64,000 bases of DNA, from NCBI RefSeq assembly GCF_000300455.3, contig NZ_CP007215.2, positions 930,001 through 994,000 of the forward strand, given 5' to 3'. Source of the stretch: Kosakonia sacchari SP1. Its GTDB lineage: Bacteria; Pseudomonadota; Gammaproteobacteria; Enterobacterales; Enterobacteriaceae. Below, in pieces: positions 47,767 to 56,828 of this stretch. The translations under genes were made by a program, and so were the position numbers. The notes under the pieces were generated by a model. That model did no database searches, had not been told where the DNA came from, and saw only the letters and a list, made by a program, of their open reading frames with translations. The stretch's first letter is position 1. The number at the start of each line of letters is the position of its first letter.

Positions 47767-47784
47767 GGGCTGCAACAGCAGCCC
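47767..47784. terminator. Hairpin after the small recombinase
   Basis: GGGCTGC (47767-47773) and GCAGCCC (47778-47784) with an AACA loop, 9 bp after the stop codon. There is no U-run, so the role as a terminator is uncertain. Confidence 0.4.
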
Positions 47785-47894
47785 TGTGCCAGGAACGGAC
47801 ATAACAATCACTATGTCATTTCAAAGTATGAGGACAGGACAAACAGTCCCGGTGGCTGACACCGGAACGTTACATGCAGGGACGTGGCTGGCGC

Positions 47895-48851
47895 TCAATT
47901 AGACAACTCTTTTATCTCATACTCCGGCAAAGGAAATTGTCTAATAAATGTTTTCAGCGTTTGGCTATCCGGGAGCGCGGTCAAGGCACCTTTCTGGGTT
48001 GTCGCCAGTGCGCCACAGGCGCTGGCCTGCGTCATTGCGTCTTTGATTTGGTCAAGGTTCTGCGGCATACCAGTGCGTGCCACATATGCAAGCAAGCCCG
48101 TCAGAAACGCATCTCCCGCTCCCGTTGTATCGACGCTATCGACGAGGTAGCCATTGAAATGAATGACCATGTCGTCACGGAGGATCATGGCACCCTGCGC
48201 GCCATAGGTTACAACTTTCAGATGTGCTGGCAGCGTCTGAAGAAAATCCAGTGCGAGGCTAAAATCATGCGTGTCTGCCAGCCAATACCACTCTTCTTCA
48301 GATAATTTCAGGATATCAACCTGTCGCGCGAAATGGTGTACAACATCGCGCATTTTCTGCTTATCACTCCACATTTGCTCACGTAAATTCACATCAAAAC
48401 TCAGCAAGCCGCCACTCTGCTTTATTTTCCTGATCGCCGTAACTAACGTATTGCGACAGGCTTCAGCGACCAGCGCCAGAGAGCAGAAATGCAATATTCC
48501 TGCACTTAAATCGGGGAGTGCTTCAGGCGTTAAAAACTGATCTGCAGAAGGATTTGTAAGAAATGTAAATCCACGTTCACCATGATTATTCAGGGAAACT
48601 AGTACACTACTGGTTCTGTGGTGGGGGTCCATCTGCATACTCTGGACAGACACTCCCGCTGAGCACAGGGTTTTCTTCAGAAAATGACCGAAATCGTCGT
48701 CACCGACCCGGCCGATAAATCCACTCTGACAGTTCAGACGAGCAGTTCCAATCGCTACATTGAAGGGGGCTCCTCCGGCACAGGCCTGATACTGCATATC
48801 TGAAAGCGGTAAGAGATCAACAACCGCATCACCAAGAGTCCAAATGTTCAT
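47895..48851 (-). CDS. fosK: Fructokinase (PfkB family), FosK-like
   Basis: Phosphorylates intracellular fructose released from sucrose or fructo-oligosaccharides. The 318-residue PfkB kinase has AGGAPFNVAIGTARL near residue 25, IGRVGDDDFGHFLKK and the C-terminal signature DTTGAGDAFLTGLLAY with the catalytic Asp. GAGG precedes the ATG. Last gene of the six-gene minus-strand operon; closely similar to CscK/ScrK. Name chosen because the gene order matches the fos locus. Confidence 0.88.
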   Translation of the reverse strand: MNIWTLGDAVVDLLPLSDMQYQACAGGAPFNVAIGTARLNCQSGFIGRVGDDDFGHFLKKTLCSAGVSVQSMQMDPHHRTSSVLVSLNNHGERGFTFLTNPSADQFLTPEALPDLSAGILHFCSLALVAEACRNTLVTAIRKIKQSGGLLSFDVNLREQMWSDKQKMRDVVHHFARQVDILKLSEEEWYWLADTHDFSLALDFLQTLPAHLKVVTYGAQGAMILRDDMVIHFNGYLVDSVDTTGAGDAFLTGLLAYVARTGMPQNLDQIKDAMTQASACGALATTQKGALTALPDSQTLKTFIRQFPLPEYEIKELSN

Positions 48852-48971
48852 GATATTACCTCAAAAGTATTTAGTTATTCTTACCCTGGAATGAACAGCG
48901 ATGGGGAAACGTATATCCTGGCAAGGCTATATACGATTCCTTTACTGCACTGGAATTAAATAAAAATGATT

Positions 48972-49985
48972 TTAAAAATTGTAATCCAGCATGAGTTTAT
49001 AGTCGGTGGTGATGGCATCACCGTTAGTTACCCAGCTTCCACTCTGATTAATTAATGAGCCAGTTATTTCTCCAGAAACAGTAAACCGGGAAGTCAGAGG
49101 GTAATTTGCCGAAACTTTAAGAAAACGGGATCTCGTATTTTGGAAGACTTCGCCATTTTCACGCTGGGCATTGTTTTTCTTATAATGTCCATATCCCCCG
49201 CTGAATGTCGTTGATAATTTCCCCCAGTTGTGCCAAATACCCATTGAGGTCGTCCAGGTTTTATCATCGATATCACCCCACTGCGCTCTGTCTAATACAG
49301 AGGAGGCAAATTTCTGACGTAACCAGATACCGGTAGTGTTATTGATAATATATTGAATCCCGGGCTCAGCCTGAAATGAACGGACGTCACGGTCATTTTG
49401 TGAACCTCCGCTACGACGATGATCAATCTGTTGGTAAAGATAATTGAAGACCGAAAAATTGTCTGTTACACGCAGATCGGTAAAGAATTTGACGCGTGCC
49501 TGCCAGCGATCCTCAATTGAGGCACTTCCTCCCATAACGTCCCAGCCATAGCGCAGACGTTTGTAGAAATATTCATGGCCGACGATGAGTTGTGTCCACT
49601 GGTTCTGGCTGAGATAGGTCTGGTTTTCCCATGTTCCATTATAATTTGTGGTTCTGCCTTCTGAAAATGCCAGATACCAGCCGGGTAAAGCGTCATTACG
49701 CATAACTCCCTGAACGAAAGTGAGAGAATCATTTCCGCTGTGGAAATGACTGTTTCGCCAGTTATTATCTTCGATTGCATATTTCATTTTAAGCTGACCA
49801 TGAACGCGTCCGCCTGCAGGATTAGAGGAGCGTGTTGATGTCCACATGACGTCTTCATCCAGATAGGACCACGGATCAACGGCAATGACCTTGCCCGATA
49901 AATCCTTCATGATGCTCATGCTTGCATTTGCCAGCGTCGGGAGCATAAGTGAAAAAATAACAGCCAGGGCATGATGATTTTTCAT
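48972..49985 (-). CDS. OmpG-like outer-membrane porin (fos operon)
   Basis: A 337-residue outer-membrane beta-barrel with signal peptide MKNHHALAVIFSLMLPTLANA and C-terminal Phe (LMLDYNF). Alternating aromatic strands and the FQAEPGIQYIINNTTGIWLR segment resemble monomeric OmpG-type porins. It should let fructans or oligosaccharides cross the outer membrane. It follows the secreted GH32 gene by 12 bp. By position it corresponds to the fosY/fosX porin of the fos locus; which of the two names applies is not certain. Confidence 0.75.
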   Translation of the reverse strand: MKNHHALAVIFSLMLPTLANASMSIMKDLSGKVIAVDPWSYLDEDVMWTSTRSSNPAGGRVHGQLKMKYAIEDNNWRNSHFHSGNDSLTFVQGVMRNDALPGWYLAFSEGRTTNYNGTWENQTYLSQNQWTQLIVGHEYFYKRLRYGWDVMGGSASIEDRWQARVKFFTDLRVTDNFSVFNYLYQQIDHRRSGGSQNDRDVRSFQAEPGIQYIINNTTGIWLRQKFASSVLDRAQWGDIDDKTWTTSMGIWHNWGKLSTTFSGGYGHYKKNNAQRENGEVFQNTRSRFLKVSANYPLTSRFTVSGEITGSLINQSGSWVTNGDAITTDYKLMLDYNF

Positions 49986-49997
49986 AATAATATCCCT

Positions 49998-51491
49998 TTA
50001 GATCATTTCTTTAAATTGCAATTTTGCGTGGAGACTATCTTGTTGAGGCAGACTGATGCTCCAGGGTTTGTCCGGCATGGAATACATCCGGGTGCTAAAT
50101 GCCGCTTTGTCGTTAATATAAAAAACGGCAATTGAGTTCTGTATAAGCACGCGGAAATTAATTTTTTCACCGAGCGGAATATCAACCCAGGATTCAGCGT
50201 TACTTTGGTTAATCGATGCCAAAGGAGAATTAAAGAAATAGACTTTACCTTTACTCCTGTTGAACACAACATTCAGCGTCGCGTCACTCACCTGGTCATC
50301 TGTCAGCCCAAAGCTCATGACCATTCCCGAAGAGGGAATATCCACCGTTGCGGACAACTCTCCACGCCTCGGTAAAGAGGGATAAATAGATGAATGTAAT
50401 GGGCCAAATTGCGTTGACGTTTTGAGCGTTTTAACAGGCAGTATCGTCTGAACCTGCCCACGGTTATCTTTTATCGCTTTCTGAAGCTCTCGTGGCATAA
50501 TGCTGTTGAGCTGACCTTTTGTGTCAGCAGTCAATTCATGTACGACCAGGTTTCCTGCCCAGTCGATATTCCCCCTGTCATTGTTTCCCGCTTTAGTTGG
50601 GATCCAGCCGAAAACAAATAAACGACCATCCTTAATAGCCAGTTTACCGGCATAAAAACCGGAGCCATCGACAACATAATTATCCAGCTTATGCCACGGT
50701 CCTTCCGGATTATCTGCAACGCGATACTGCGTCAGACGCAGTGGCCACTGATCGCTGAAGCTCAGATACCAGCGCCCGTTAAAGAAGACAAGTGTCGGGC
50801 ATTCAAGATTTGAATTACTGGTAATGGTGTCATTGTCAAAAAATACACCACGGTCTTGCCAGTTTTTTAAATCCGTTGAGCTATAACGCGCGATAATGCC
50901 GCGACCGTTGCTGCGGGTCGTGATCAGCATCCAGTACTCTTTCTTCTCTTCAACCCAGACAACGTGAGGATCGCGAAAGTCATTACCGCGATAGTTATCG
51001 CCCGGGAGGATAGTGTCCTGTGGATGTTTCACCCAGTGAAGACGATCTTTACTGGTGGCATGCATGACGGATTCAACCGGAAAGACGTTTTCATTATGGG
51101 CGGTATACCAGGCGTGCCAGGTATCGCCCACTTTGATAATGGAGCCGGTACCCAGGAGCAGCTCTGGATTATTGACGTTATTAACGTAAGGAATGACTTC
51201 AGAATGGTTCTGATAATTATATAAGTTGGCGCTGGTGAGCAGGTGAATCGCATGGACCCCTAAATCGCTGCCGCCGCGCACGTCATTAAGGTAAAAAATA
51301 TTAAATACACCTTCGTTATAAACAGGCATTGGATCACCAACAAATGACCCCTCGACACGAGGGAAAAAGCCATTAACCTGGGTGATACTTTTGTTCTGTA
51401 ATGTTTCTTTAGACATCTGTGAATATACGGGTGTATTTCCACCAGAAAGTACCAGCAAAGCAACGACAGTCGCTGAAATAAAAGTTCTCAT
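49998..51491 (-). CDS. Secreted GH32 fructan hydrolase, FosGH1-like
   Basis: A 497-residue exported glycoside hydrolase. Signal peptide MRTFISATVVALLVLSGGN ends near residue 24. GH32 catalytic elements are FVGDPMPVYN (nucleophile Asp, in place of WMNDPNG), the DFRDPHVV motif near 152 and NLECPTLVF (acid/base Glu) near 213. A C-terminal beta-sandwich module (about 360-497) follows. It probably trims levan or inulin-type fructans in the periplasm or outside the cell, feeding the porins and importer. Sequence is diverged from sucrose invertases, so the substrate is probably longer fructans. Confidence 0.8.
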   Translation of the reverse strand: MRTFISATVVALLVLSGGNTPVYSQMSKETLQNKSITQVNGFFPRVEGSFVGDPMPVYNEGVFNIFYLNDVRGGSDLGVHAIHLLTSANLYNYQNHSEVIPYVNNVNNPELLLGTGSIIKVGDTWHAWYTAHNENVFPVESVMHATSKDRLHWVKHPQDTILPGDNYRGNDFRDPHVVWVEEKKEYWMLITTRSNGRGIIARYSSTDLKNWQDRGVFFDNDTITSNSNLECPTLVFFNGRWYLSFSDQWPLRLTQYRVADNPEGPWHKLDNYVVDGSGFYAGKLAIKDGRLFVFGWIPTKAGNNDRGNIDWAGNLVVHELTADTKGQLNSIMPRELQKAIKDNRGQVQTILPVKTLKTSTQFGPLHSSIYPSLPRRGELSATVDIPSSGMVMSFGLTDDQVSDATLNVVFNRSKGKVYFFNSPLASINQSNAESWVDIPLGEKINFRVLIQNSIAVFYINDKAAFSTRMYSMPDKPWSISLPQQDSLHAKLQFKEMI

Positions 51492-51506
51492 GCTATCCCC
51501 TGAGTA

Positions 51507-52778
51507 TCAGAAGTTATAAGTAACACCAACTACGGTGAACGGATTCCAGGAGTGCCCTGTATACGTCCAGAGCCCTGCTTCTTTAGTAAATGACGCTTTG
51601 AATTCGCCATAAAGGCGAACCTCACCAAAGACGGGATAGCTGATGGTGCCGCCAATAAATTTGTAGCGGCCATCGTAAAAGAGCTCCTGGGCATTACTGG
51701 CGTTCTCAATTTTGTCCTGTCCGAAGCCGATATACATTGACGTTAACAATGGATACCAGTTTCGCCAGAACCCGGCAGTCATTTTCCACTCCTGCTCAAC
51801 AATATCGCCCCAGCTTTCACGCACCTGCCGGTTATAGTAATAGTAAGGACGTAAATACAAACCGAGATCCGGATTCACTCGGTACTGGATTGCAGGTTCA
51901 GTCTCAAAAATATACTGCTCAAGGTCGCTATTACCCGGTTGATTACCCTGCGGCTGATATTCGCCATAAGCATATCCGGCAATGCTCCATTTATTGGACA
52001 AGCGTAAGTCCTGCCAGATCTTAAAACGGTTTTTCCAGCGTTTGGTTGCCGTTTCGGATCCGACCATGACTTCTGTACCAATATTCCCTCGCCATGTTTC
52101 AAAAATATGCCCGACAAAGAACTCATTAATGGTATTGGTGCCGCTATAATCCTGATTGCTGAACTGCCCTTTATAGTCATCTTCCCTGGCATTCCAGAAA
52201 CCGAAATACCAGTTTGGTAATTCATCATGCCTTAAAAAGGCCTGAATGGTGGCAAGCTTAAATTTCCCGCTATTTTTCTTTGAATTACTCCAGCGAACAT
52301 CATCAATTTCAATCTGGCTGCCGACGTTTCCGTGCAGACCGCCTGCCTCCATATTCCGTCCGATACTGTTCCAGTGAACCGGCGGGGCTTCCTGCCTTAA
52401 GCGTAACAGGCTTACATCTTCAGAATCATCCACCGCATTGTTCTGGTAAGTGTTTTTGCTCTCTGAAGGCTGCGCCACAGTGGAGGTAGTGAGGCTCTGT
52501 ACGGCTGCTGTGTCTCCAGCTACAGCAGAGGAAGGTTCGCGCACAGTTACATCCTGAGATCCGTTTTTAGCGGCGGAATTACTGTGCTGCTGGTTTTCAG
52601 TCTCATCCTGAAAATAGCTTTGATAGTTCCCCGTATAATCATCCGGTATCTCAGCTTTTTTTTCAGCAATGGCGGGAAAAGTGGCAAAAGACAAAAGGAG
52701 TGCCAGGGTTGTTTCCCTGTAAGACGAGTTTGTCCTGCTGTTAATTATGTCTTGAGGTTGTTCTGCTCTTTCATCCAT
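51507..52778 (-). CDS. Second OmpG-like outer-membrane porin
   Basis: A 423-residue outer-membrane barrel. A signal-peptide-like stretch (TTLALLLSFATFPAIAEKK) lies at about residues 23-41 and is preceded by an unusually long polar segment. A Ser/Gln/Thr-rich linker of about 90 residues comes before the barrel, and the barrel ends VVGVTYNF. The strand EPAIQYRVNPDLGLYLRPYY parallels the first porin, so the two are paralogues. Starts near the end of a small membrane ORF. Probably fosX or fosY by position. Confidence 0.7.
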   Translation of the reverse strand: MDERAEQPQDIINSRTNSSYRETTLALLLSFATFPAIAEKKAEIPDDYTGNYQSYFQDETENQQHSNSAAKNGSQDVTVREPSSAVAGDTAAVQSLTTSTVAQPSESKNTYQNNAVDDSEDVSLLRLRQEAPPVHWNSIGRNMEAGGLHGNVGSQIEIDDVRWSNSKKNSGKFKLATIQAFLRHDELPNWYFGFWNAREDDYKGQFSNQDYSGTNTINEFFVGHIFETWRGNIGTEVMVGSETATKRWKNRFKIWQDLRLSNKWSIAGYAYGEYQPQGNQPGNSDLEQYIFETEPAIQYRVNPDLGLYLRPYYYYNRQVRESWGDIVEQEWKMTAGFWRNWYPLLTSMYIGFGQDKIENASNAQELFYDGRYKFIGGTISYPVFGEVRLYGEFKASFTKEAGLWTYTGHSWNPFTVVGVTYNF

Positions 52779-52873
52779 TTTTCTATCTCGTTATTCAGAA
52801 AATATAATGCCAGCCAGAGACTGGCAGAAATAAAGACAGACAATATAAAAAGTGAGATGATATCTGGCGGAAT
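52745..52873 (-). CDS. Candidate small membrane protein between fos genes
   Basis: The 94-bp gap between the invertase-like and porin genes is fully open in a frame that reads PPDIISLFILSVFISASLWL then ALYFLNNEIEKWMKEQNN and stops at 52745. This is one strong membrane span followed by a basic/acidic amphipathic tail, typical of real small proteins. It lacks an ATG at the N-terminus; possible starts are CTG at 52891 or ATT/ATA next to the invertase stop. The coordinate used begins at ATT 52873. Hypothetical. Confidence 0.35.
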   Translation of the reverse strand: MPPDIISLFILSVFISASLWLALYFLNNEIEKWMKEQNNLKT

Positions 52874-54309
52874 TATTTTTCCAGAGACCAGTATCCGGCT
52901 TCTTTTAATGCAGCGGTTCCACTATTTGCAAACAGCATTATATCACGCACTCCCGGCTGCGGATAAATTCGGCTGCTTAAACAGGCTTCGCCTTCATTAA
53001 CAAATACTTCCACGGATGAGCGGTCAATGAAAATTCGCAGTGAAAGAATATTGCCCTCGGGCAGGGGAATGCTGCGCGTTCCTACAAGCGAAAAATCAGG
53101 GTAGTTACGCTCCAACACTAAGCGCTGAGCCTGATTATCAACGTAAATACGCAGCCCATCTCCCAACACCATGCCATATTGTTCCGCCAGAGACGTGCTA
53201 CGTTCCCATTCGAGTAATAACTCCACGGCTTCGGCCTCTGCAGCGACAAATACCTGCTGATTGTTCAGGCAATGGGCAGGGACAGGAAAATAGCTGCCTC
53301 GCAAGGCGGCCACTTCGGCGATGGGTTTCATCATCAGGCGATTATTCTCACCTAAGCTCACTTCGCGCGGCAGGGAGAGCATTCCGGCCCAACCATCCTG
53401 TTGCTCCGGCATCGGCGATTCCCACATATCAAGCCACCCAATAACAATTCTGCGTCCGTCGGGGCTCAGGAAACTTTGCGGGGCATAAAAATCGTGACCG
53501 CTGTCCATCTCAATGAATTGCCCGTCATGGCCGAACGGCTGGTCTGGCTGCCATTCTCCGAGTAAATATCCGCTCTGGAAAAGGTTACGATTTTGATAAC
53601 CTTCAGCCACCAGTCCCTGTGGTGAGAACATCAGCACACGACTGCCGTTAAGGCTAAAGAAATCAGGGCATTCCCACATATAACCCATACCTTCTTCAGC
53701 CTCGGCAAGAATACCTTCGTCATGCCATTGGCGAAGGTCCGCTGAACGGTAAAGGCGTACCTGGCCGGTTTCGCCTACGCGTGAACCCACAACCATGTAC
53801 CAGAATTCCCCCTCGCGCCATACTTTTGGATCGCGGAAATGATGCAGTCCTGGAGGGGTATCAAGCACCATACCATGACGCTCAAAATGAATGCCGTCAC
53901 GGCTGGTTGCCAGACATTGCACCTGATAGAGATTGTCATCAGTGTCCGCCGAACCGTGGAATTTATGTCCGGTATAAATCAGTGCCAGCGTATCACCATC
54001 CACCACTGCGGAACCGGAAAAGCAGCCGTCTTTGTCTGCCGGACCTTCCGGTGCCAGTGCCACAGGCAGATGCTCCCAGTGAACCAGGTCTTTACTCCGG
54101 GCATGCCCCCAGTGCATTGGTCCCCATTTCGTTGAATACGGATGATGTTGATAAAACGCATGATACCAGCCGTCAAACCATACCAGTCCGTTAGGATCGT
54201 TCATCCAGCCTGCTCGTGCGGCAAGGTGATAGCGCGGATACCAGCGAAGGTTAATCCTGGCATGTGCTTTTTCAAGCGTCTCTTCGGCCTGTTTTAATAA
54301 GGATGTCAT
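52873..54309 (-). CDS. Sucrose-6-phosphate/sucrose hydrolase-type GH32 (invertase), FosGH2-like
   Basis: Cytosolic GH32 beta-fructosidase of 478 residues, the length of CscA. Motifs: ARAGWMNDPNGLVWFDG near the N-terminus with the nucleophile Asp, HHFRDPKVW near residue 160, and YMWECPDFF with the acid/base Glu near 215. No signal peptide, so it hydrolyses imported sucrose or short oligosaccharides. The ATG at 54309 has GGGAG eight bases upstream; the frame opening at 54339 overlaps fosT. It follows the importer gene by 19 bp. Confidence 0.88.
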   Translation of the reverse strand: MTSLLKQAEETLEKAHARINLRWYPRYHLAARAGWMNDPNGLVWFDGWYHAFYQHHPYSTKWGPMHWGHARSKDLVHWEHLPVALAPEGPADKDGCFSGSAVVDGDTLALIYTGHKFHGSADTDDNLYQVQCLATSRDGIHFERHGMVLDTPPGLHHFRDPKVWREGEFWYMVVGSRVGETGQVRLYRSADLRQWHDEGILAEAEEGMGYMWECPDFFSLNGSRVLMFSPQGLVAEGYQNRNLFQSGYLLGEWQPDQPFGHDGQFIEMDSGHDFYAPQSFLSPDGRRIVIGWLDMWESPMPEQQDGWAGMLSLPREVSLGENNRLMMKPIAEVAALRGSYFPVPAHCLNNQQVFVAAEAEAVELLLEWERSTSLAEQYGMVLGDGLRIYVDNQAQRLVLERNYPDFSLVGTRSIPLPEGNILSLRIFIDRSSVEVFVNEGEACLSSRIYPQPGVRDIMLFANSGTAALKEAGYWSLEK

Positions 54310-54328
54310 TGTGTTTTCTCCCGATAAT

Positions 54329-55567
54329 TTACACAGCACCTGGCTGTAAAAAGGATTGCTCAGTTGAGGGCTTATTGGGGCGCAAAAGGAAGATGGAAAT
54401 AAACGTGGTGCAGAACACCATAATGCCCATAATTAGATAGGACTGGGCGAAGCCAAATTTTTCGTAGCTGAAACCCGCCAATGGTGATAACACAGTGCCA
54501 ATAACCGAACTCGTGCAGGCAAATCCCACCAGATAAATCGTGGAAGACAAACGCTTGTCGAAATTCAGGCTGTTGTATTTAAAAATAGCCACCAACAATA
54601 CCGGCAGCTCTAAGGCGTGCAGCAGTTTTGTGATCGAAATAAGCAGAGGCCCTTCAACCAGGCCGGAGGCGATCATACGCAACGCCATTACCATGCCTGC
54701 GAATATCAGGCCATTTTTGGCGCCAATTTTGTTAACCAGCCACGGTGCGCAGAACATGCCTGCCGCTTCCAGAAATACCTGAAAGGAATTTAAATAACCA
54801 AACATGGCATTTCCTTCCCGTAAGGTCGGAAACTGTGAGGAAAAATAAACCGGGAATTGCTGATCGTAGACGCCGTAAATACAGGTTCCCACCACGAAGA
54901 AAATAAGTGCCCAGAAACGCGGTAACGTTAGCAGACGGAGGGCATCTTCCAGAGAAACCTTTTTCGCGCCAATCTCCAGCTTCTCCATGCTTGCCGGTGC
55001 GGCAACTTTTAATCGGGCCAGCAGGCAGAAGAAGACCAGTCCAGAGCATGATGCCACCAGAAAGTTGAGATCTGGATTAATATTAAACAGCAGCCCGGCA
55101 AAAAACGTGGCTACGGCCCACCCCAAAGAGCCCCACATGCGGACTCGTCCAAATTCAAAGGTACTCTGACGCGCAACGCGCTCGGTATAAGACTCCAGCA
55201 CGCCAATACCGCCATTAAACGTCATCCCAATAAACAGGCCGCCAAAAACACTACCCAGCAGGATATTCAGGCTGAGCAGATAGCTAAAAAATAGATAAGC
55301 AGGGCCGGAGAGGATCAGCAATGCTGTAATAAACCACAGCAAATTTTTGCGCAGACCAAGACGATCCTGAATAAAACCGTAGAAGACCTGAGCAAAAAGG
55401 GCAGATACCGATAAAACAGAAAAGATAATGCCTGTTTCCGATGCTTTTAATCCCACTTCCTGGTGGAGCCAGATAGAAAGAAGTGAGCTGGACGAAGACC
55501 AGGTGACAAAGAAAAAGAACAGCAAAGCACTGAGCAGCAAATAGCTGCGGGAAGGCCTTTTTTTCAT
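54329..55567 (-). CDS. fosT: MFS oligosaccharide:H+ symporter (LacY/CscB type), FosT-like
   Basis: A 412-residue inner-membrane transporter with 12 spans, like CscB (415 residues). The family motif GFIQDRLGLRKNLLW is between helices 2 and 3, and the middle segment DQQFPVYFSSQF resembles CscB. It imports sucrose/fructo-oligosaccharides. First gene of the operon, 20 residues after the operator region. Clustered with two GH32 genes, two porins and a fructokinase, which supports a fructo-oligosaccharide rather than simple sucrose role. Confidence 0.85.
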   Translation of the reverse strand: MKKRPSRSYLLLSALLFFFFVTWSSSSSLLSIWLHQEVGLKASETGIIFSVLSVSALFAQVFYGFIQDRLGLRKNLLWFITALLILSGPAYLFFSYLLSLNILLGSVFGGLFIGMTFNGGIGVLESYTERVARQSTFEFGRVRMWGSLGWAVATFFAGLLFNINPDLNFLVASCSGLVFFCLLARLKVAAPASMEKLEIGAKKVSLEDALRLLTLPRFWALIFFVVGTCIYGVYDQQFPVYFSSQFPTLREGNAMFGYLNSFQVFLEAAGMFCAPWLVNKIGAKNGLIFAGMVMALRMIASGLVEGPLLISITKLLHALELPVLLVAIFKYNSLNFDKRLSSTIYLVGFACTSSVIGTVLSPLAGFSYEKFGFAQSYLIMGIMVFCTTFISIFLLRPNKPSTEQSFLQPGAV

Positions 55568-55601
55568 CTGAACAATCTCATAGCGGATTATATGTGTTTA
55601 T

Positions 55602-55613
55602 GGTAACGTTAAC
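55602..55613. promoter_or_regulatory. LacI-type operator, copy 1 (GGTAACGTTAAC)
   Basis: A near-palindrome around CG, one mismatch from the perfect GTTAACGTTAAC of copy 2. It lies 35 bp upstream of fosT between the divergent fosT and fosR genes. The center CG symmetry is typical of LacI-family operators. Confidence 0.65.
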
Positions 55614-55664
55614 ATCTATTGCTCACATCGCTTTTTGACGCGATATTCGATGTTAATCACAAAA

Positions 55665-55676
55665 GTTAACGTTAAC
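55665..55676. promoter_or_regulatory. LacI-type operator, copy 2 (perfect GTTAACGTTAAC)
   Basis: A perfect 12-bp palindrome 63 bp from copy 1, six helical turns, so both sites face the same side of the helix. Probably bound by the LacI-type regulator to repress the operon and its own gene by looping. Confidence 0.7.
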
Positions 55677-55832
55677 ATTTCTCATGTGAGATCTGCGTCA
55701 AATTTCTGTTCCAAATTCCCAAAATGACGGGCTCAATGCTTAGAATAATGAGTTCATTTTACGGATAATCTTTACTGCAGCGGTTCGCTTGCGCAACGAG
55801 GATGTAGCCGTGTTTTCGCAAAATGGAAGGTT

Positions 55833-56828
55833 ATGGCGTCTTTAAAAGATGTGGCCAGAATGGCCAATGTTTCATTAATGACAGTTTCGCGGGCACTGAA
55901 TAGCCCTGAACGCGTGAAGCCTGAGACGCTTGCACGGGTGCAGGAGGCTATTCTGCATCTGAACTACGTACCCGATTTGTCAGCAAAACAGATCCGGAGT
56001 GTCGGTACTAAAAATAAAACGATTGGCGTACTGGCACTGGATACGGTAACGACACCTTTTTCGGTAGAAATCACGCTGTCAATTGAGGAGACTGCACGCG
56101 CGCACGGCTGGAATAGTTTCGTGGTTAACATGTTCTCTGATGATAACCCTGACGACATTGTCGATCTCCTTCTCGCTCACCGGCCGGGGGGCATTATTTT
56201 CACCACCATGGGATTACGTGAAGTGCACGTTCCGCCTAAGTTGCTGATGTATCCTTGTGTTCTGGCAAACTGTGAAAATAAAGGGGAGCCGGTTGCCTGT
56301 TACATCCCTGACGATGAACAGGGACAGTACACTGCGGTTCAGGCATTACTGGCGGCAGGATATCGTCGCCCCATCTGTTTGCATTTACCGATCAACCATC
56401 TGGCAACTTCCCGTCGTCGAAAAGGGCTGGAACGCGCCTGCCGCGAGGCAAGCATTGATCCAGATAAGCTGGAGCATTGCTATATGCAATTTGGCGATGA
56501 ACATTACCGTGATATTCCTGACATCCTGCTAGCGCATATTCATCAGGGGATACCTCAGTTTGATTCGGTTATTTGCGGGAATGACCGTATTGCATTCATG
56601 GTGTATCAGACCCTTTTGGCTAAAGGAATATCTATCCCGCAGGATATCGGGGTTATTGGGTACGACAACCTTGTAGGCATCGGCAACCTGTTTTTACCCC
56701 CGTTATCCACGGTTCAGTTACCACATTACGAAATTGGCCGGCTGAGTACGTTGCATATTATTAAAGACGATGACAGAAAGGAGAGAGTACTGGTCGATAG
56801 CCCCTGGCTGTCCCGCGAGTCATTTTGA
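55833..56828 (+). CDS. fosR: LacI-family repressor of the fos operon
   Basis: A 331-residue regulator with an N-terminal LacI HTH (SLKDVARMANVSLMTVSRAL) and hinge, then a periplasmic-binding-like sugar domain. GGAAGG precedes the ATG. It is divergent from fosT with two palindromic operators in between, and its ligand is expected to be fructose or an oligosaccharide. Closely related to CscR. Confidence 0.88.
   Translation: MASLKDVARMANVSLMTVSRALNSPERVKPETLARVQEAILHLNYVPDLSAKQIRSVGTKNKTIGVLALDTVTTPFSVEITLSIEETARAHGWNSFVVNMFSDDNPDDIVDLLLAHRPGGIIFTTMGLREVHVPPKLLMYPCVLANCENKGEPVACYIPDDEQGQYTAVQALLAAGYRRPICLHLPINHLATSRRRKGLERACREASIDPDKLEHCYMQFGDEHYRDIPDILLAHIHQGIPQFDSVICGNDRIAFMVYQTLLAKGISIPQDIGVIGYDNLVGIGNLFLPPLSTVQLPHYEIGRLSTLHIIKDDDRKERVLVDSPWLSRESF

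Noticed and set aside
55683-55712. CRP site upstream of the fos genes (TGTGAGATCTGCGTCA)
   Set aside because: Only the left half fits TGTGA; the right half has three mismatches, so catabolite control is not claimed from sequence.
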